Part shown: piece after piece, positions 30,600 to 39,474 of the stretch
Position numbering within the stretch: position 1 is the stretch's first letter
Layout: every line of letters begins with the position of its first letter
Source of the DNA: Metellina segmentata
Lineage: Eukaryota; Arthropoda; Arachnida; Araneae; Tetragnathidae
Length of the DNA: 64,000 nt
Direction: 5' to 3'
Assembly: GCA_947359465.1 (NCBI GenBank)
Contig: OX375883.1
Location: 87,848,911-87,912,910, forward strand
Program-made: the position numbers and the translations under genes
Notes under the pieces: generated by a model
The model's database searches: none
Seen by the model: the letters and a program-made list of their open reading frames with translations, nothing else
What the model was told of the DNA's origin: nothing

Positions 30600-30841
30600 T
30601 TCAATATGACCTCCACGAAAAGAACTGTCACGGGCAACGCCGTATAGCCACGCAGTATCTAGTATACAATACTTGCAATACTATCTATATCTATTGGAGC
30701 CAACATCCTTCCTTATCTAGAAAATATACATAATTTTTTCAAGAAAAGTTACTTTGAATTAATCTTTCCCAAAATCTGTTACTTGCTCAACAATTGTTGA
30801 CTTTATTTTTTTTGCCTGTACTATCCAATCTCCAGTAGTAA
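30600..30841. repeat. Partial upstream unit of the exon-bearing tandem repeat
   Basis: The start matches the end of the repeat unit (GGGCAACGCCG, TAGTATACAATACTTGCAA, CTATCTATATCTATTGGAGC), followed by about 120 bp not found in the other copies. No exon is contained. Confidence 0.6.
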
Positions 30842-31345
30842 GTATTATTAGAAAGATTTACGAAAATCCAAACACTCCAGGCGTTAATTTTTCAGTTAGA
30901 GAAAGTAAGGCCTATTTTTGTAGGTAAATGATAAAAAAATTACACATAGAACAAATTTTTAATTGGAACGTTTAGAACTTTTTCTTTCTGAAAAAATATT
31001 TACGAATGACGCTTTTTAAAAACTATTGTAAAAGTGTTATTTTTCGGCACCAATAATTTTCTTTGTTGGCTGGTATAAATCTTACTTGTATATCTTTTCA
31101 TCTGGTGCTTTAGCAGCCATAAGCTTCAAGCGACTCAATTTCGTTGGTGGTGGTTCGTGAGCCATTGAGACTTCAATTCGTTGGCAAAGAGAAATCTGAA
31201 AACATAAGATGCGAATTTTGAATCAAACTGAATTTATCGAAAATTTAAATATACGTACTCTACTGTTCTGAATCAATATGAAAATTCATTGTCAGCGACA
31301 AGACCACGGGCAAAAGCAGGGATAGCCACCCATTGGCTTGTATAC
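30842..31345 (-). repeat. Tandem exon-bearing repeat, copy 1
   Basis: Unit of about 505 bp beginning AGTAAGTATTATTAGAAAGA, followed by TTTACGAAAATCC. By eye it is about 90 percent identical to copy 3 and carries the exon at 31082-31195. The polyadenylation motif of copies 2 and 3 is changed here to AATAAC. Confidence 0.8.
31082..31195 (-). CDS. Terminal coding exon, copy 1 (unidentified protein)
   Basis: Minus strand. A splice acceptor TTATGTTTTCAG leads into 37 codons and a TAA: ISLCQRIEVSMAHEPPPTKL, then SRLKLMAAKAPDEKIYK. The frame is fully open, ends at the same stop as copy 3, and differs from it at six positions including Lys/Thr changes. No known family was recognised. The sequence is basic and helical-looking and has no membrane segment. 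Upstream exons were not found; they should lie at higher coordinates if the gene is real. Confidence 0.5.
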   Translation of the reverse strand: MSLCQRIEVSMAHEPPPTKLSRLKLMAAKAPDEKIYK

Positions 31346-31984
31346 ATTAACTAGGGGACTACCGCAAACTACTCGTTTCATCTCGCCAACCTCCGGAACT
31401 GCGTAAGCAGTTCCTTCGGATAGCTTCGCTCGCTCATCGGACCCTAAAATATTTCAGTCTAGCTTTATCACTATCACAGAAAGAATAGCATCATTAAGTG
31501 AATTCATTTAAAGTAAAAATATATCTGGGATAATATAGTATGTACAAACACGGTGCCAAAAAAATTGAACTTAGAATATTTACACGTTGCAAAGAGTAAG
31601 TAAGTAAGTGTGTAAGTAAGTAAGTAAGTATAAGTGAGCAAGTGTAAACTTTTCTGATGTAAATTCATTCCTAATCTAACCTATAGTACTCGGAAACGTT
31701 CGCCATTGTTAGCCATTTGTTGCTCGCCTAAGCCTGACGGCAGTATTTCTGGCAGATCTTCATTGAAGCCTTTCATCAAGGGGTTCCCTAGCAAGCTACA
31801 CAAATTATATTCAACAGATCACAAAAAAAAAAAAAAATTAATTCTGAATGACGAATGTTCCTATAATGCTTAAGCGAGTAGCTCAACACAACGAAATACT
31901 CGACGCCAGGGTTGAGATTCGTAAATAAACTGATTGATGCCAACGGCAAGAAAGAAAAACACATTCTCTTTCCGCAACGTATAA
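31346..31984. other. Spacer between exon copies 1 and 2, with TAAG microsatellite
   Basis: Includes a TAAG/GTAAG microsatellite at about 31595-31633 and an A-run near 31826. On the minus strand a 37-codon open stretch (about 31800-31690, GNPLMKGFNEDLPEILPSGL) is unassigned. This block is not part of the repeat unit and must have been inserted, or the units deleted around it. Confidence 0.5.
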
Positions 31985-32334
31985 GCTTTTTATATAAAAA
32001 GAAATATTTATGAATGGCGTTTTTTAAAAGCTATTATAAAAAGTGTTTTATTTTAAGCACCAATTATAAAAGCTTCAAGCTACTCAATTCAGTTGGTGGT
32101 GGTTCGTGAGCCATTGAGACCTCAATCCGTTGGCAAAGCGAGATCTGAAAACATAAGATGCAAATTTTGAATCAAACTGAATTTATCCAAATTTTAAATA
32201 TATGTACTTGATTGTTATGAATCAATATGAAAATTCACTGTCAACGACAACACCATGGGGCAACGCCGGGTTAGCCACGCAGTTGCTAGTATACAATAAT
32301 ACTTTCTATACTATCTATATCTATAGGAGCAAAC
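31985..32334 (-). repeat. Tandem exon-bearing repeat, copy 2 (shortened)
   Basis: Matches copies 1 and 3 but lacks the first ~150 bp. It also has an internal deletion that removes the end of the exon. It joins copy 3 directly at about 32335. Confidence 0.8.
32064..32144 (-). pseudogene. Terminal exon, copy 2, truncated
   Basis: The acceptor (TTATGTTTTCAG) and first 24 codons are intact (ISLCQRIEVSMAHEPPPTEL, SSLK). A deletion of about 67 bp then removes the conserved end and its stop, and the frame closes after two more codons. An AATAAA remains on the minus strand at 32052-32047. Probably non-functional, unless used as an alternative short end. Confidence 0.6.
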
Positions 32335-32846
32335 ATGTAGTAAGTATTATTAGAAAGATTTACGAAAATCCGAACACTTCAGGCGTTAATTTCTCAGTTA
32401 GAGAAAATAAGCCTATTTTTGTAGGAAAATGATAAAAAAAAAGTTACACACAAAACTAATTTATAATTTAAACGTTTAGAACTTTTTCTTTCTGAAAAAA
32501 TATTTACGAATGACGTTTTTTAAAAACTATTATAAAAGTGTTTTATTTTAAGCACCAATAATTTTCTTCATTGGCTGATATAAATCTTACTTGTATCTCT
32601 TTTCATCTGGTGCTTTAGCAGCCAAAAGCTTCAAGCGACGCAATTCAGCTGGTGGTTTTTCGTGAGCCATTGAGACCTCAATCCGTTGGCAAAGGGAAAT
32701 CTGAAAAGATTAGATGCGGATTTTGAATCAAACTGAATTTATCCAAATTTTAGATACATGTACTCGATTGTTATGAATCAATATGAAAATTTATTGTCAG
32801 CGACAACACCACGGGCAACGCCGGGATAGACACGCAGTGGCTAGTT
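32335..32846 (-). repeat. Tandem exon-bearing repeat, copy 3
   Basis: Complete unit from GTAGTAAGTATTATTAGAAA to GACACGCAGTGGCTAGT. Contains the exon at 32587-32700 and its polyadenylation signal. Confidence 0.8.
32587..32700 (-). CDS. Terminal coding exon, copy 3 (unidentified protein)
   Basis: Minus strand. Acceptor ATTAGATCTTTTCAG or close to it (TAATCTTTTCAG), then 37 codons and TAA: ISLCQRIEVSMAHEKPPAEL, RRLKLLAAKAPDEKRYK. An AATAAA lies downstream at 32547-32542, giving a short 3' UTR, so this looks like a genuine last exon. Acceptor, phase-0 frame, stop and poly(A) signal are all in place. The basic C-terminal tail is not assigned to any family. Copies 1 and 3 could be alternative last exons of one gene, or tandem gene remnants. 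Confidence 0.55.
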   Translation of the reverse strand: MSLCQRIEVSMAHEKPPAELRRLKLLAAKAPDEKRYK

Positions 32847-33519
32847 GAAGATTAAAAAAAAAATTATTTAATATGTTGATATGCATAGAATATAATATTG
32901 CAAGGAAAATTACAATGCAGCGAAACTGAGTGCAACATAATCCTAAAGTTTATAGCTTCAGGTTCACATAAACAGCACAAAACTATGATTGGAAATATCT
33001 CATACTCTATATGATGGGGAAAAAAATTCTCTAATTTTTATAATTAAATTCACATTTGTCGATTTATTTGAATTTGTGTAAAAACCTACGATCTCATTAA
33101 AAAATTCAGTTTCAATTTTTCTAAAAACGTGTTTTTATTCGGTCTGAGACACATTTCATTAATAATTCTATTTAAACGCTTGCTCAAGGTGGAAACCCTC
33201 AGCATTTGTTCTAAGAGTTTTGGTATTTACATTCTAACTCGAAGCTAATGTTTCATCTTGACGATCTTCGTCTTTAAGGGTTTAAAGGAGTTGTGTTTGC
33301 CTTGATCATATTAAGAACCTTTTTGATCGCTCTTTTTTATTAAAGTATCAAAATTCGTAAAACGTAAAAAAAAAAAAAAAAATCATAAGAAGAAATTTCA
33401 ATTTGCTTGTTCACAGAAAAACAAGTTTTGATTTTTTAGAAATACCTGGTGTTGAAGTAAACAATGAATATGAGCTGTGCTCGTCTGTTTGTTTAACAGC
33501 GAATTTATAAAAGTTTCAT
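32847..33519. other. AT-rich stretch, nothing recognised
   Basis: No open frame above 60 codons and no inverted or direct repeats noticed. An A-run occurs at about 33367-33380. If exon copy 3 has upstream exons they may be here, but no convincing donor-bounded coding block was seen. Confidence 0.4.
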
Positions 33520-33705
33520 TGTTGAAATATGATATTGGTTTCGTAAACCATGTTCAGATTTCGTATTGGACCATAACTCACAGATATACTGCATTTTATT
33601 ACATGGCTCTTTAATTCGTTCTACGATCTAGTTATTGTTTGGTGCAGCATGGCTAAATCACTCTTCTATGTGTGCCACAAAAAATCAATTAATCAACCAA
33701 CCCTA
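33520..33705 (+). mobile_element. Jockey family C, 3'-end fragment
   Basis: Matches the end of family C at 24080-24270: GATATTGGTTTCGTAAACCA, GACCATAACTCACAG, CTAGTTATTGTTTGGTGCAGC, ending AATCAATTAATCAACCAACC. Only the last few codons of ORF2 and the 3' UTR are present, so it is a strongly 5'-truncated insertion. Confidence 0.75.
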
Positions 33706-33733
33706 AGGGATAGAGCCGAGGACAGCACCACGT

Positions 33734-33868
33734 CATTTTGAACCACGGTCAGATGACGAGGCAACACCTGTGCTGGCTCCGCACTCTCCAACTTTCCACA
33801 CCAACCCAACGTGATGACTTTCGGCCATGACAGATTTAAGGTGCACCTGTCGCCTCTACACCATTCGC
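33734..33868. repeat. Dispersed 135-bp repeat, copy 1
   Basis: Shares TTTTGAACCA, GGTCAGATGACGAGGCAACA, CACTCTCC, ACACCAACC and TTTAAGGT with 52245-52379 over the same length, at roughly 80 percent identity by eye. No coding, no inverted repeats. Class unknown. Confidence 0.75.
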
Positions 33869-33954
33869 TTACAAACATCCCTGTACAAATTTCCACTTCC
33901 TTCTCCGATTTACATTATAGTTTGGTTTCGGTTAGAACTCTTGCTAGTTCTTGC

Positions 33955-34096
33955 ATATATTGTATATAGTATTCATTTTATTATGACATCACTCATTCCA
34001 TTTTATTATTAGACTATATATACTAGACTTTTTATCGTTTGACATAATATGTCCCAAGAGTACTCAATACCACAAAACCATATCCAATCCATCCAT
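33955..34096 (+). mobile_element. 142-bp family-B LINE tail insertion
   Basis: Only the last part of the B 3' UTR (TTGTATATAGTATTCATT, GACATAATATGTCC, CCATATCCAATCC), flanked by a 15-bp duplication CTTGCTAGTTCTTGC at 33940-33954 and 34097-34111. It is an extreme 5' truncation that keeps the hairpin and tail. Confidence 0.88.
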
Positions 34097-34111
34097 CTTG
34101 CTAGTTCTTGC

Positions 34112-34425
34112 CGTAGTTCTTTCTATGTAAGCTTTTCTAGTTTAATTTGTTTTCGGTGTTCACACAATTTATTTCGCGTTAATATGACTTAGTCGCCAAT
34201 CCCAAGTATCTAATGAGTCGTTATTAGAGTTTAGAGCTTTCTTTATTGTATTTTGTTTTTCCTTAGGATAATATGGGTAGATGAAATACAAACCCTGTTC
34301 TTGTTTGCCTATAAGAAACTGTTATCCATGTTTCCCAAATACTTTAATAATACCCCATTCTTCCTAAAAGGAATATCCCTTTTAATCTAACTTTGATCCT
34401 GCTATTAGTTTCCTTCTGACATTTG
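34112..34425. other. Stretch without features
   Basis: AT-rich, no open frame and no recognisable repeat. It ends in the left copy (34412-34425) of the duplication that flanks the next insertion. Confidence 0.4.
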
Positions 34426-34529
34426 GATAATTTTTAATATTTTTAAATCTAATGTTTTATTATTTTATCTAGCGTTTGACGCAGCTGGTCCATTTCTGGA
34501 CCTTGTGACATAAAACCCAAACCAACCAA
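34426..34529 (+). mobile_element. 104-bp family-A-like LINE tail insertion
   Basis: Contains the A-type hairpin (TTGACGCAGCTGGTCC, then TGGACCTTGTGACA) and a tail ending CCAAACCAACCAACC. It is flanked by CCTTCTGACATTTG at 34412-34425 and 34530-34543. About the smallest unit that still has hairpin plus tail. Confidence 0.85.
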
Positions 34530-34879
34530 CCTTCTGACATTTGAAGAGTGCATAACATTATGCAAATTTAGATTTTTTATCTCATAACCGACCTTAAAAA
34601 ACACGAGAACTTAACCTATCCCCTCTATAGGAGAATTCATCTGGTCAATTGCACCAGTCATGGTTGTACCCGATACCCTTCAAAATTCCGTAAATAATGA
34701 TTTATTGCAACATAAATTATTTGTTGCCACTGTATCTAAAACCCACGTGGTCTTGGGTTGCGGACCACAAAGTGAGGTTTCCACTATAGAGGTTGACTCA
34801 ACTATTGAAGCATCGCGGGTTTGACCTTTCCTAACACAATTTTTGTGAAGCATTTTTTTCTTATTTTCTTCTTATTATT

Positions 34880-35507
34880 TAAAAGAGCAGAAGTAAAGAA
34901 TGTTAAAAAGTTGGTAGTCTGGAGATCTGTTAATTGAATCAAAATCAGAAATTCAGTCAAGAAAATTATTAAATATTAAAAATTTCGGCGAAATTGATAT
35001 TCAAGTATTTCCCTATATAACACTTAATGATACCCGAAGAGGTATTTCATCTTAAGAACTCTCAATGGTGTGTGATAAGGTATTTCTGACAGAATTTTAA
35101 GATCAAGTCATTGCAGCTAAGCGAAGTATGATAAGACGTGACGCAAATTGTATTCCATCAAGAAATGTTTTAACCTTTGATTCTCCCGTAATGCCTACTA
35201 AAATAAAAGCTGGATACTTGTGCTTCGACGTGATACTCTTCGTTCCGGGTCCCCTTCGAATGCTTCTTGTGTCAAAGATTTGGACATGCTTAAACAGCTT
35301 GTCGAGCATCAATACCCACCTGTGCACATTACGCAAAGCCCGGTCATGACAGTTCTACATGCTCTGAATCCGAACGCTGTATTAATTGCCAGGAAGATCA
35401 TGCTACATATCCTAAAGTTTGCCCTCGTTGGATACAGGGAAAGGAAATACAAACAATTAGTCGCCCAAGCCTATCTTTCCCCAAAGCCAGAAAACTAATA
35501 TAATCAC
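34880..35507 (+). pseudogene. Jockey family D ORF1, first part
   Basis: Pieces in several frames: SGDLLIESKSEIQSRKLL, YITLNDTRRGISS, NVLTFDSPVMPTKIKAGYL, FVPGPLRC, then zinc-knuckle remains (CINCQEDHATYPKVC) and GKEIQTISRPSLSFPKARKL. This is the ORF1 core and knuckle region of a Jockey LINE distinct from A and B. Frameshifts and stops are common. It is interrupted at 35507 by a hAT element and continues at 38158. The 5' boundary is not sharp. Confidence 0.7.
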
Positions 35508-36374
35508 TAGGGCTCGGATCGATATGCAAAAATATGACCTCAAATATGCATTTCAAAATCACAAAATATGCGAAATAGTAAAAAAAATATATTAATTCTT
35601 ACAAAAAGGGGTAGTGAATAGAATAACGTGAAATTGAACCACACTTTCATTCAATTAATTCACAATTTTATTTTTACAGCGCAGTTATAGATAATAAAAA
35701 ATATACAAAGCAACAAATTAATAAATCTTACATCGTTGGCGGAAAATGTAGATTAAAATTAAAGCATTTCAAATTTCCTCCGGAATGTAACTAGGTGGGT
35801 AGACGGGACATGTGCCCGCGACGGAATGAGTAGGGTTGCTAAACATGCAAACGACTTTTTTTTACTAGTATATATATTTACGCATGATAAAAAATGAAGA
35901 GGAAAATTTATTAGTTGACTACAAAAACTATAAAAGGAACTAAATGCAAATTGTGTAAAGGGTTGCACGAGTCTGATGTGAGTAAAGAAGTTTAGGATAA
36001 CGGGCTCGTGTGTCGGAAGTTTCCTGTCTTCCAAGTGGCTTTGATGCGCCGACAAACGAAACTGAATTCGGTTAGCTTTAAAAGTGTCTAGTTGCGACGT
36101 CAGTTTTTCGGTTCGATTATTTGTCAAGGAAATTGCTGCAAATTAATCGATTTACTTTAGAAACATTGAAATCCAGTCCTTACCATCTTTGTAGAATTTA
36201 AAAATTTTGAATTTGTGGAATTAATGTGTGGTGGCGATTACAGGTGTTGTCGGGGTGGTGTTCAGGTGTTCCCGGGCGAAAACTAGTCTAGTTACATCCC
36301 TGAACATCCTCCAACTAATTGAAATTACATTGAATAATCATTGTTTTTTCAAGGTTTTCAACCTTGAAACTTCG

Positions 36375-36401
<27 letters not shown>
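36375..36401. repeat. CT microsatellite
   Basis: About 13 uninterrupted CT units inside the hAT element. Confidence 0.95.
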
Positions 36402-36405
<4 letters not shown>

Positions 36406-36558
36406 ACTTAAAACCTTCTTCAATGAGAAGAATGACCTTTCCACGTCACATGCGGCGATGGGAAGAAATCGGTAAGATAGTATTTCTTGTCCGTCAACTC
36501 ACATTCTGGTACAACCTCTCCATTCAAAATCTTTGACACAGCCTGAGAAGTCTTCCAT

Positions 36559-37600
36559 TCAATTATTTTTTTTCAGTACCGCATCCAGATTCTTCCTCGT
36601 GCTTTCCCCGATGGGCCCGTTCCACTCTTTACTTTTCGTAATCAAGTCATCGATTAGAGACACATAATTACACAGATCCATTCCTCTACTTTCCAGAGTG
36701 GTAATTAAATCAGGAAAATTGCCAAAATTGGATCTGACGTAAGCCACATTTTGGACCACAGAAGAGTTGTTCAGTGCAGCTTTTGCTTTTACAATAGCTT
36801 GGTTCCCGGTATCATCAAAACTTCCAATCACTTCTTTCAATTTTTGGTGATGTTCAGCAAAATAATTAGCCGCAGAAGTCTACGTGCCCCATCTTGTGAT
36901 TATTGGTTCAGGTGGTAGAGGAATATTAGGATATGCATTTTTGAAAGCCCTTACTCTGCTAGGTTCCTTAACAAATACCTTTTTTCTCGAAGATATTAAT
37001 TTATTCAAATCAGGTAGACTATTCCTCAACTCTTCTGCAACGCGATGGACACCATGAACCATGCACGTTAGGTGAATCGTCTTGGGATAAAACATTTTTA
37101 GGCTTTTTCCAGCCTTCAGCATTAAAGCTGCACTATCCATAACAAAAGTCAACAATCGTTCCTCCCCATACTGCTGCGCGTGAAACCTCCACAAAATATT
37201 AATCGCTTTACCCACTGTCATGGCGATCGTGGAGTGATTAGTTTTTTCCAACTCTGCATAAAATTAGGTGACCACGTCCAGCTTCCTCTGAATTGAGTTT
37301 CCCAACTATTACATGGTCTACATATCGCCCGTAAGGATCAGTCGTTTCATCAATTGACATCCAGATGATGGAATCACCTATCTCATTTTGTATCCTTTTG
37401 ATCACCTTCTCGTACACTGGCGTAATGTAATATTTCCTAAGTGTGGATTCATGGGGAATTTCTTTGCCTGCGTATTTCTTCAAGAAGGCTCTAAAATGTC
37501 TATTCTCCAACTTATTAAGAGCAATATTTGATTTCAACATTGCTTCGCAGAGATCTTGGAACATCTCGTTCTTCTCCGACGATTGAGACTCTGACTTCAA
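36559..37600 (-). pseudogene. hAT transposase, broken
   Basis: Three minus-strand blocks. 37600-37238: FRAFLKKYAGKEIPHESTLR, IWMSIDETTDPYGRYVDHVI. 37251-36880: INILWRFHAQQYGEERLLTF, DSAALMLKAGKSLK, TIHLTCMVHGVHRVAEELRN, PEPIITRWGT. 36840-36559: NQAIVKAKAALNNSSVVQNV, LITTLESRGMDLCNYVSL. The DET and WGT motifs match the hAT-like family often annotated as CGG-repeat-binding-protein-like in arthropods. There is a frameshift near 37260 and a stop just after the WGT motif. The N-terminal BED-type zinc finger was not seen. It is inactive. Confidence 0.8.
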
Positions 37601-38157
37601 CAGCCTTTCATCGGGTCAAATTTTAAGATGCTTAACATTTCGAGCCCTTTTCACTCTTTGTTTGTGAGTCGCAGTTGATTTGTGTTGATCAAAGAAGCTT
37701 GCAGACTGAGAGTCTCCGTTGCAATTCGATTATTATAGAACTAAGCAATATGTTTTGCTTCATGTGCTTATGCTTTCATTACTATCTTTCTCTTCCTCTT
37801 ATATCTATACATTTTTGGCTAAACAAGAAAAGGCCAGGCCAAACAACCCAAATGTGTTTTGCTTCTGAAAATTTTTCCAAACGCACAAAGCAAAAGTCTT
37901 TAAAAAAACTTTTTTTGAAGTTTTTTTGTAAAAATGTTTGAAAATGGAAAATTTTATAAATGAGTAATAAAAAATTGTTCATATATGCACAAAACATGCA
38001 AAGAACCCTAAATATGCAAAATAATCCCAAATATGCAAAAACATGCAAAAAAATTCTTTTTTTTTGTTGCAAATTGGTAAAAAAGCACTCAATACATATT
38101 TATATCAACATTAGGGGTTAAAAAGAATATATGCAAAATCCGAGCCCTAATAATCAC

Positions 38158-38740
38158 GTGCACCTCGTCCTAATATTTCATATGCACCCGAAATTAAAAG
38201 TTGCAAACCACACAATAAGTACCAAAAAAAAAAAAAATTTCAGACTTAATACAAAGTTAATGCAGAAACTAAAATAAACTCAACAGCAGAAGTACTGAAC
38301 AAACCAAATCGAAAAATAAATCTCCTAGCTTAAACCCATAATCAGATGACGACAAAATAACATCAAGCACGCCTCAACAAAGTACCAGAGCAACGCGAAA
38401 ATTTTTCAAACCAAATCCAACAACTTCGACAAAACAGAATGAACAAAGGAAAATAAGAAAGACAAACCTATCCATTTCCGAAATCCAAAAAATCTCCTTA
38501 AAAAAGCGGAAAATGTAATTGACCTGTACCCTTCTACTGCCTCAGACATAGAGTTTGATGCAGAGGAGGATTTAGATGCGAGCGCTGCATTTTTTAGAAA
38601 GGGTTCCCTATTGCGTAAAAAAATCTTTTAAATAACAATAAAATTTTTATCATGAACTGCCACAGACTGCGAACTCACATTGACGATATAAAAGATTTAA
38701 TAAATTCACTTAATCCTGTTTGTCTCGCCTTACAGGAAAC
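38158..38740 (+). pseudogene. Jockey family D: ORF1 end and ORF2 start
   Basis: Resumes ORF1 (SRAPRPNISYA), followed by a Ser/Thr/Lys-rich decayed tail and an acidic end near 38560 (ASDIEFDAEEDLDAS). ORF2 begins near 38650 with NCHRLRTHIDDIKDLINSLN and PVCLALQET. It is cut at 38740, after the Glu-Thr of the endonuclease, by a Gypsy element. Confidence 0.7.
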
Positions 38741-39148
38741 TATATTGCTTGAAGGAATGATCAGAAATAGAAGTCGCAATATTTATTAATTCATTTGCGT
38801 TATATTCATGCAGACTATTCTGCTACACATAAGAATAACATTTTCAGGTTGCGTATATCAAGTAATAACGTTGAGATTCAAATTCATAATGGGAGTAGAG
38901 TTGTTTCATTGTGGTTACAGTTTGGTTTATATAAAAGTAATTAGTAGACAATATATATATATATAAATATAACCATAAGAATTAAATTAAAATAATTATC
39001 CTTAATTAAGAATATTATTTATCGATCATATTTAAAATTTACACATAGTTAAAACTAGAAAAAATACTAAATTATAATTAAAGAGATTTAAATTTATGTA
39101 AAGCTACTTCTTAGCCACTATCTCGTGGCACCATCTAGTAGCACTACA
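38741..39148 (-). repeat. Gypsy 3' LTR
   Basis: 408 bp, on the minus strand TGTAGTGCTACTAGATGG to CTTCAAGCAATATA. Compared with the 5' LTR there are roughly eight single-base differences and an 8-12-bp AT-repeat length difference near 38950. Confidence 0.93.
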
Positions 39149-39474
39149 TTACTCCCTTACCAGTAACTAAGTTACGATAGGGAAAGCATGTAGAGATTGA
39201 AAATATAAACATGAAACATTTGATTCACTCATACTGATTTCATATAACTAATTTGTTGACACAATATTGAAGGGTTTTAAACAAATTATGCTGTAATAGG
39301 TACTCATAGTGGTGACAGTAACAATACTGATTAACACTGTGAAAATAGCTGAAATTTTTTACACACAACTTTTAGTACTTTGATTATGCACAAATGATAA
39401 TAATATATATAATTTGAAGAAACAAAAATAGATTGAAAATACACTAGATAATATAATTCAATATTTCTGAACAT

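Larger units (their letters stand above)
35508..38149 (-). mobile_element. hAT-superfamily DNA transposon nested in family D
   Basis: Terminal inverted repeats TAGGGCTCGGAT (35508-35519) and ATCCGAGCCCTA (38138-38149) with an 8-bp duplication ATAATCAC at 35500-35507 and 38150-38157. The length is 2642 bp. The 8-bp duplication and TAGGG-type ends fit hAT. Near both ends there are ATATGCAAA-type motifs, perhaps subterminal transposase-binding repeats. The host ORF1 reads on across the excised site. Confidence 0.92.
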
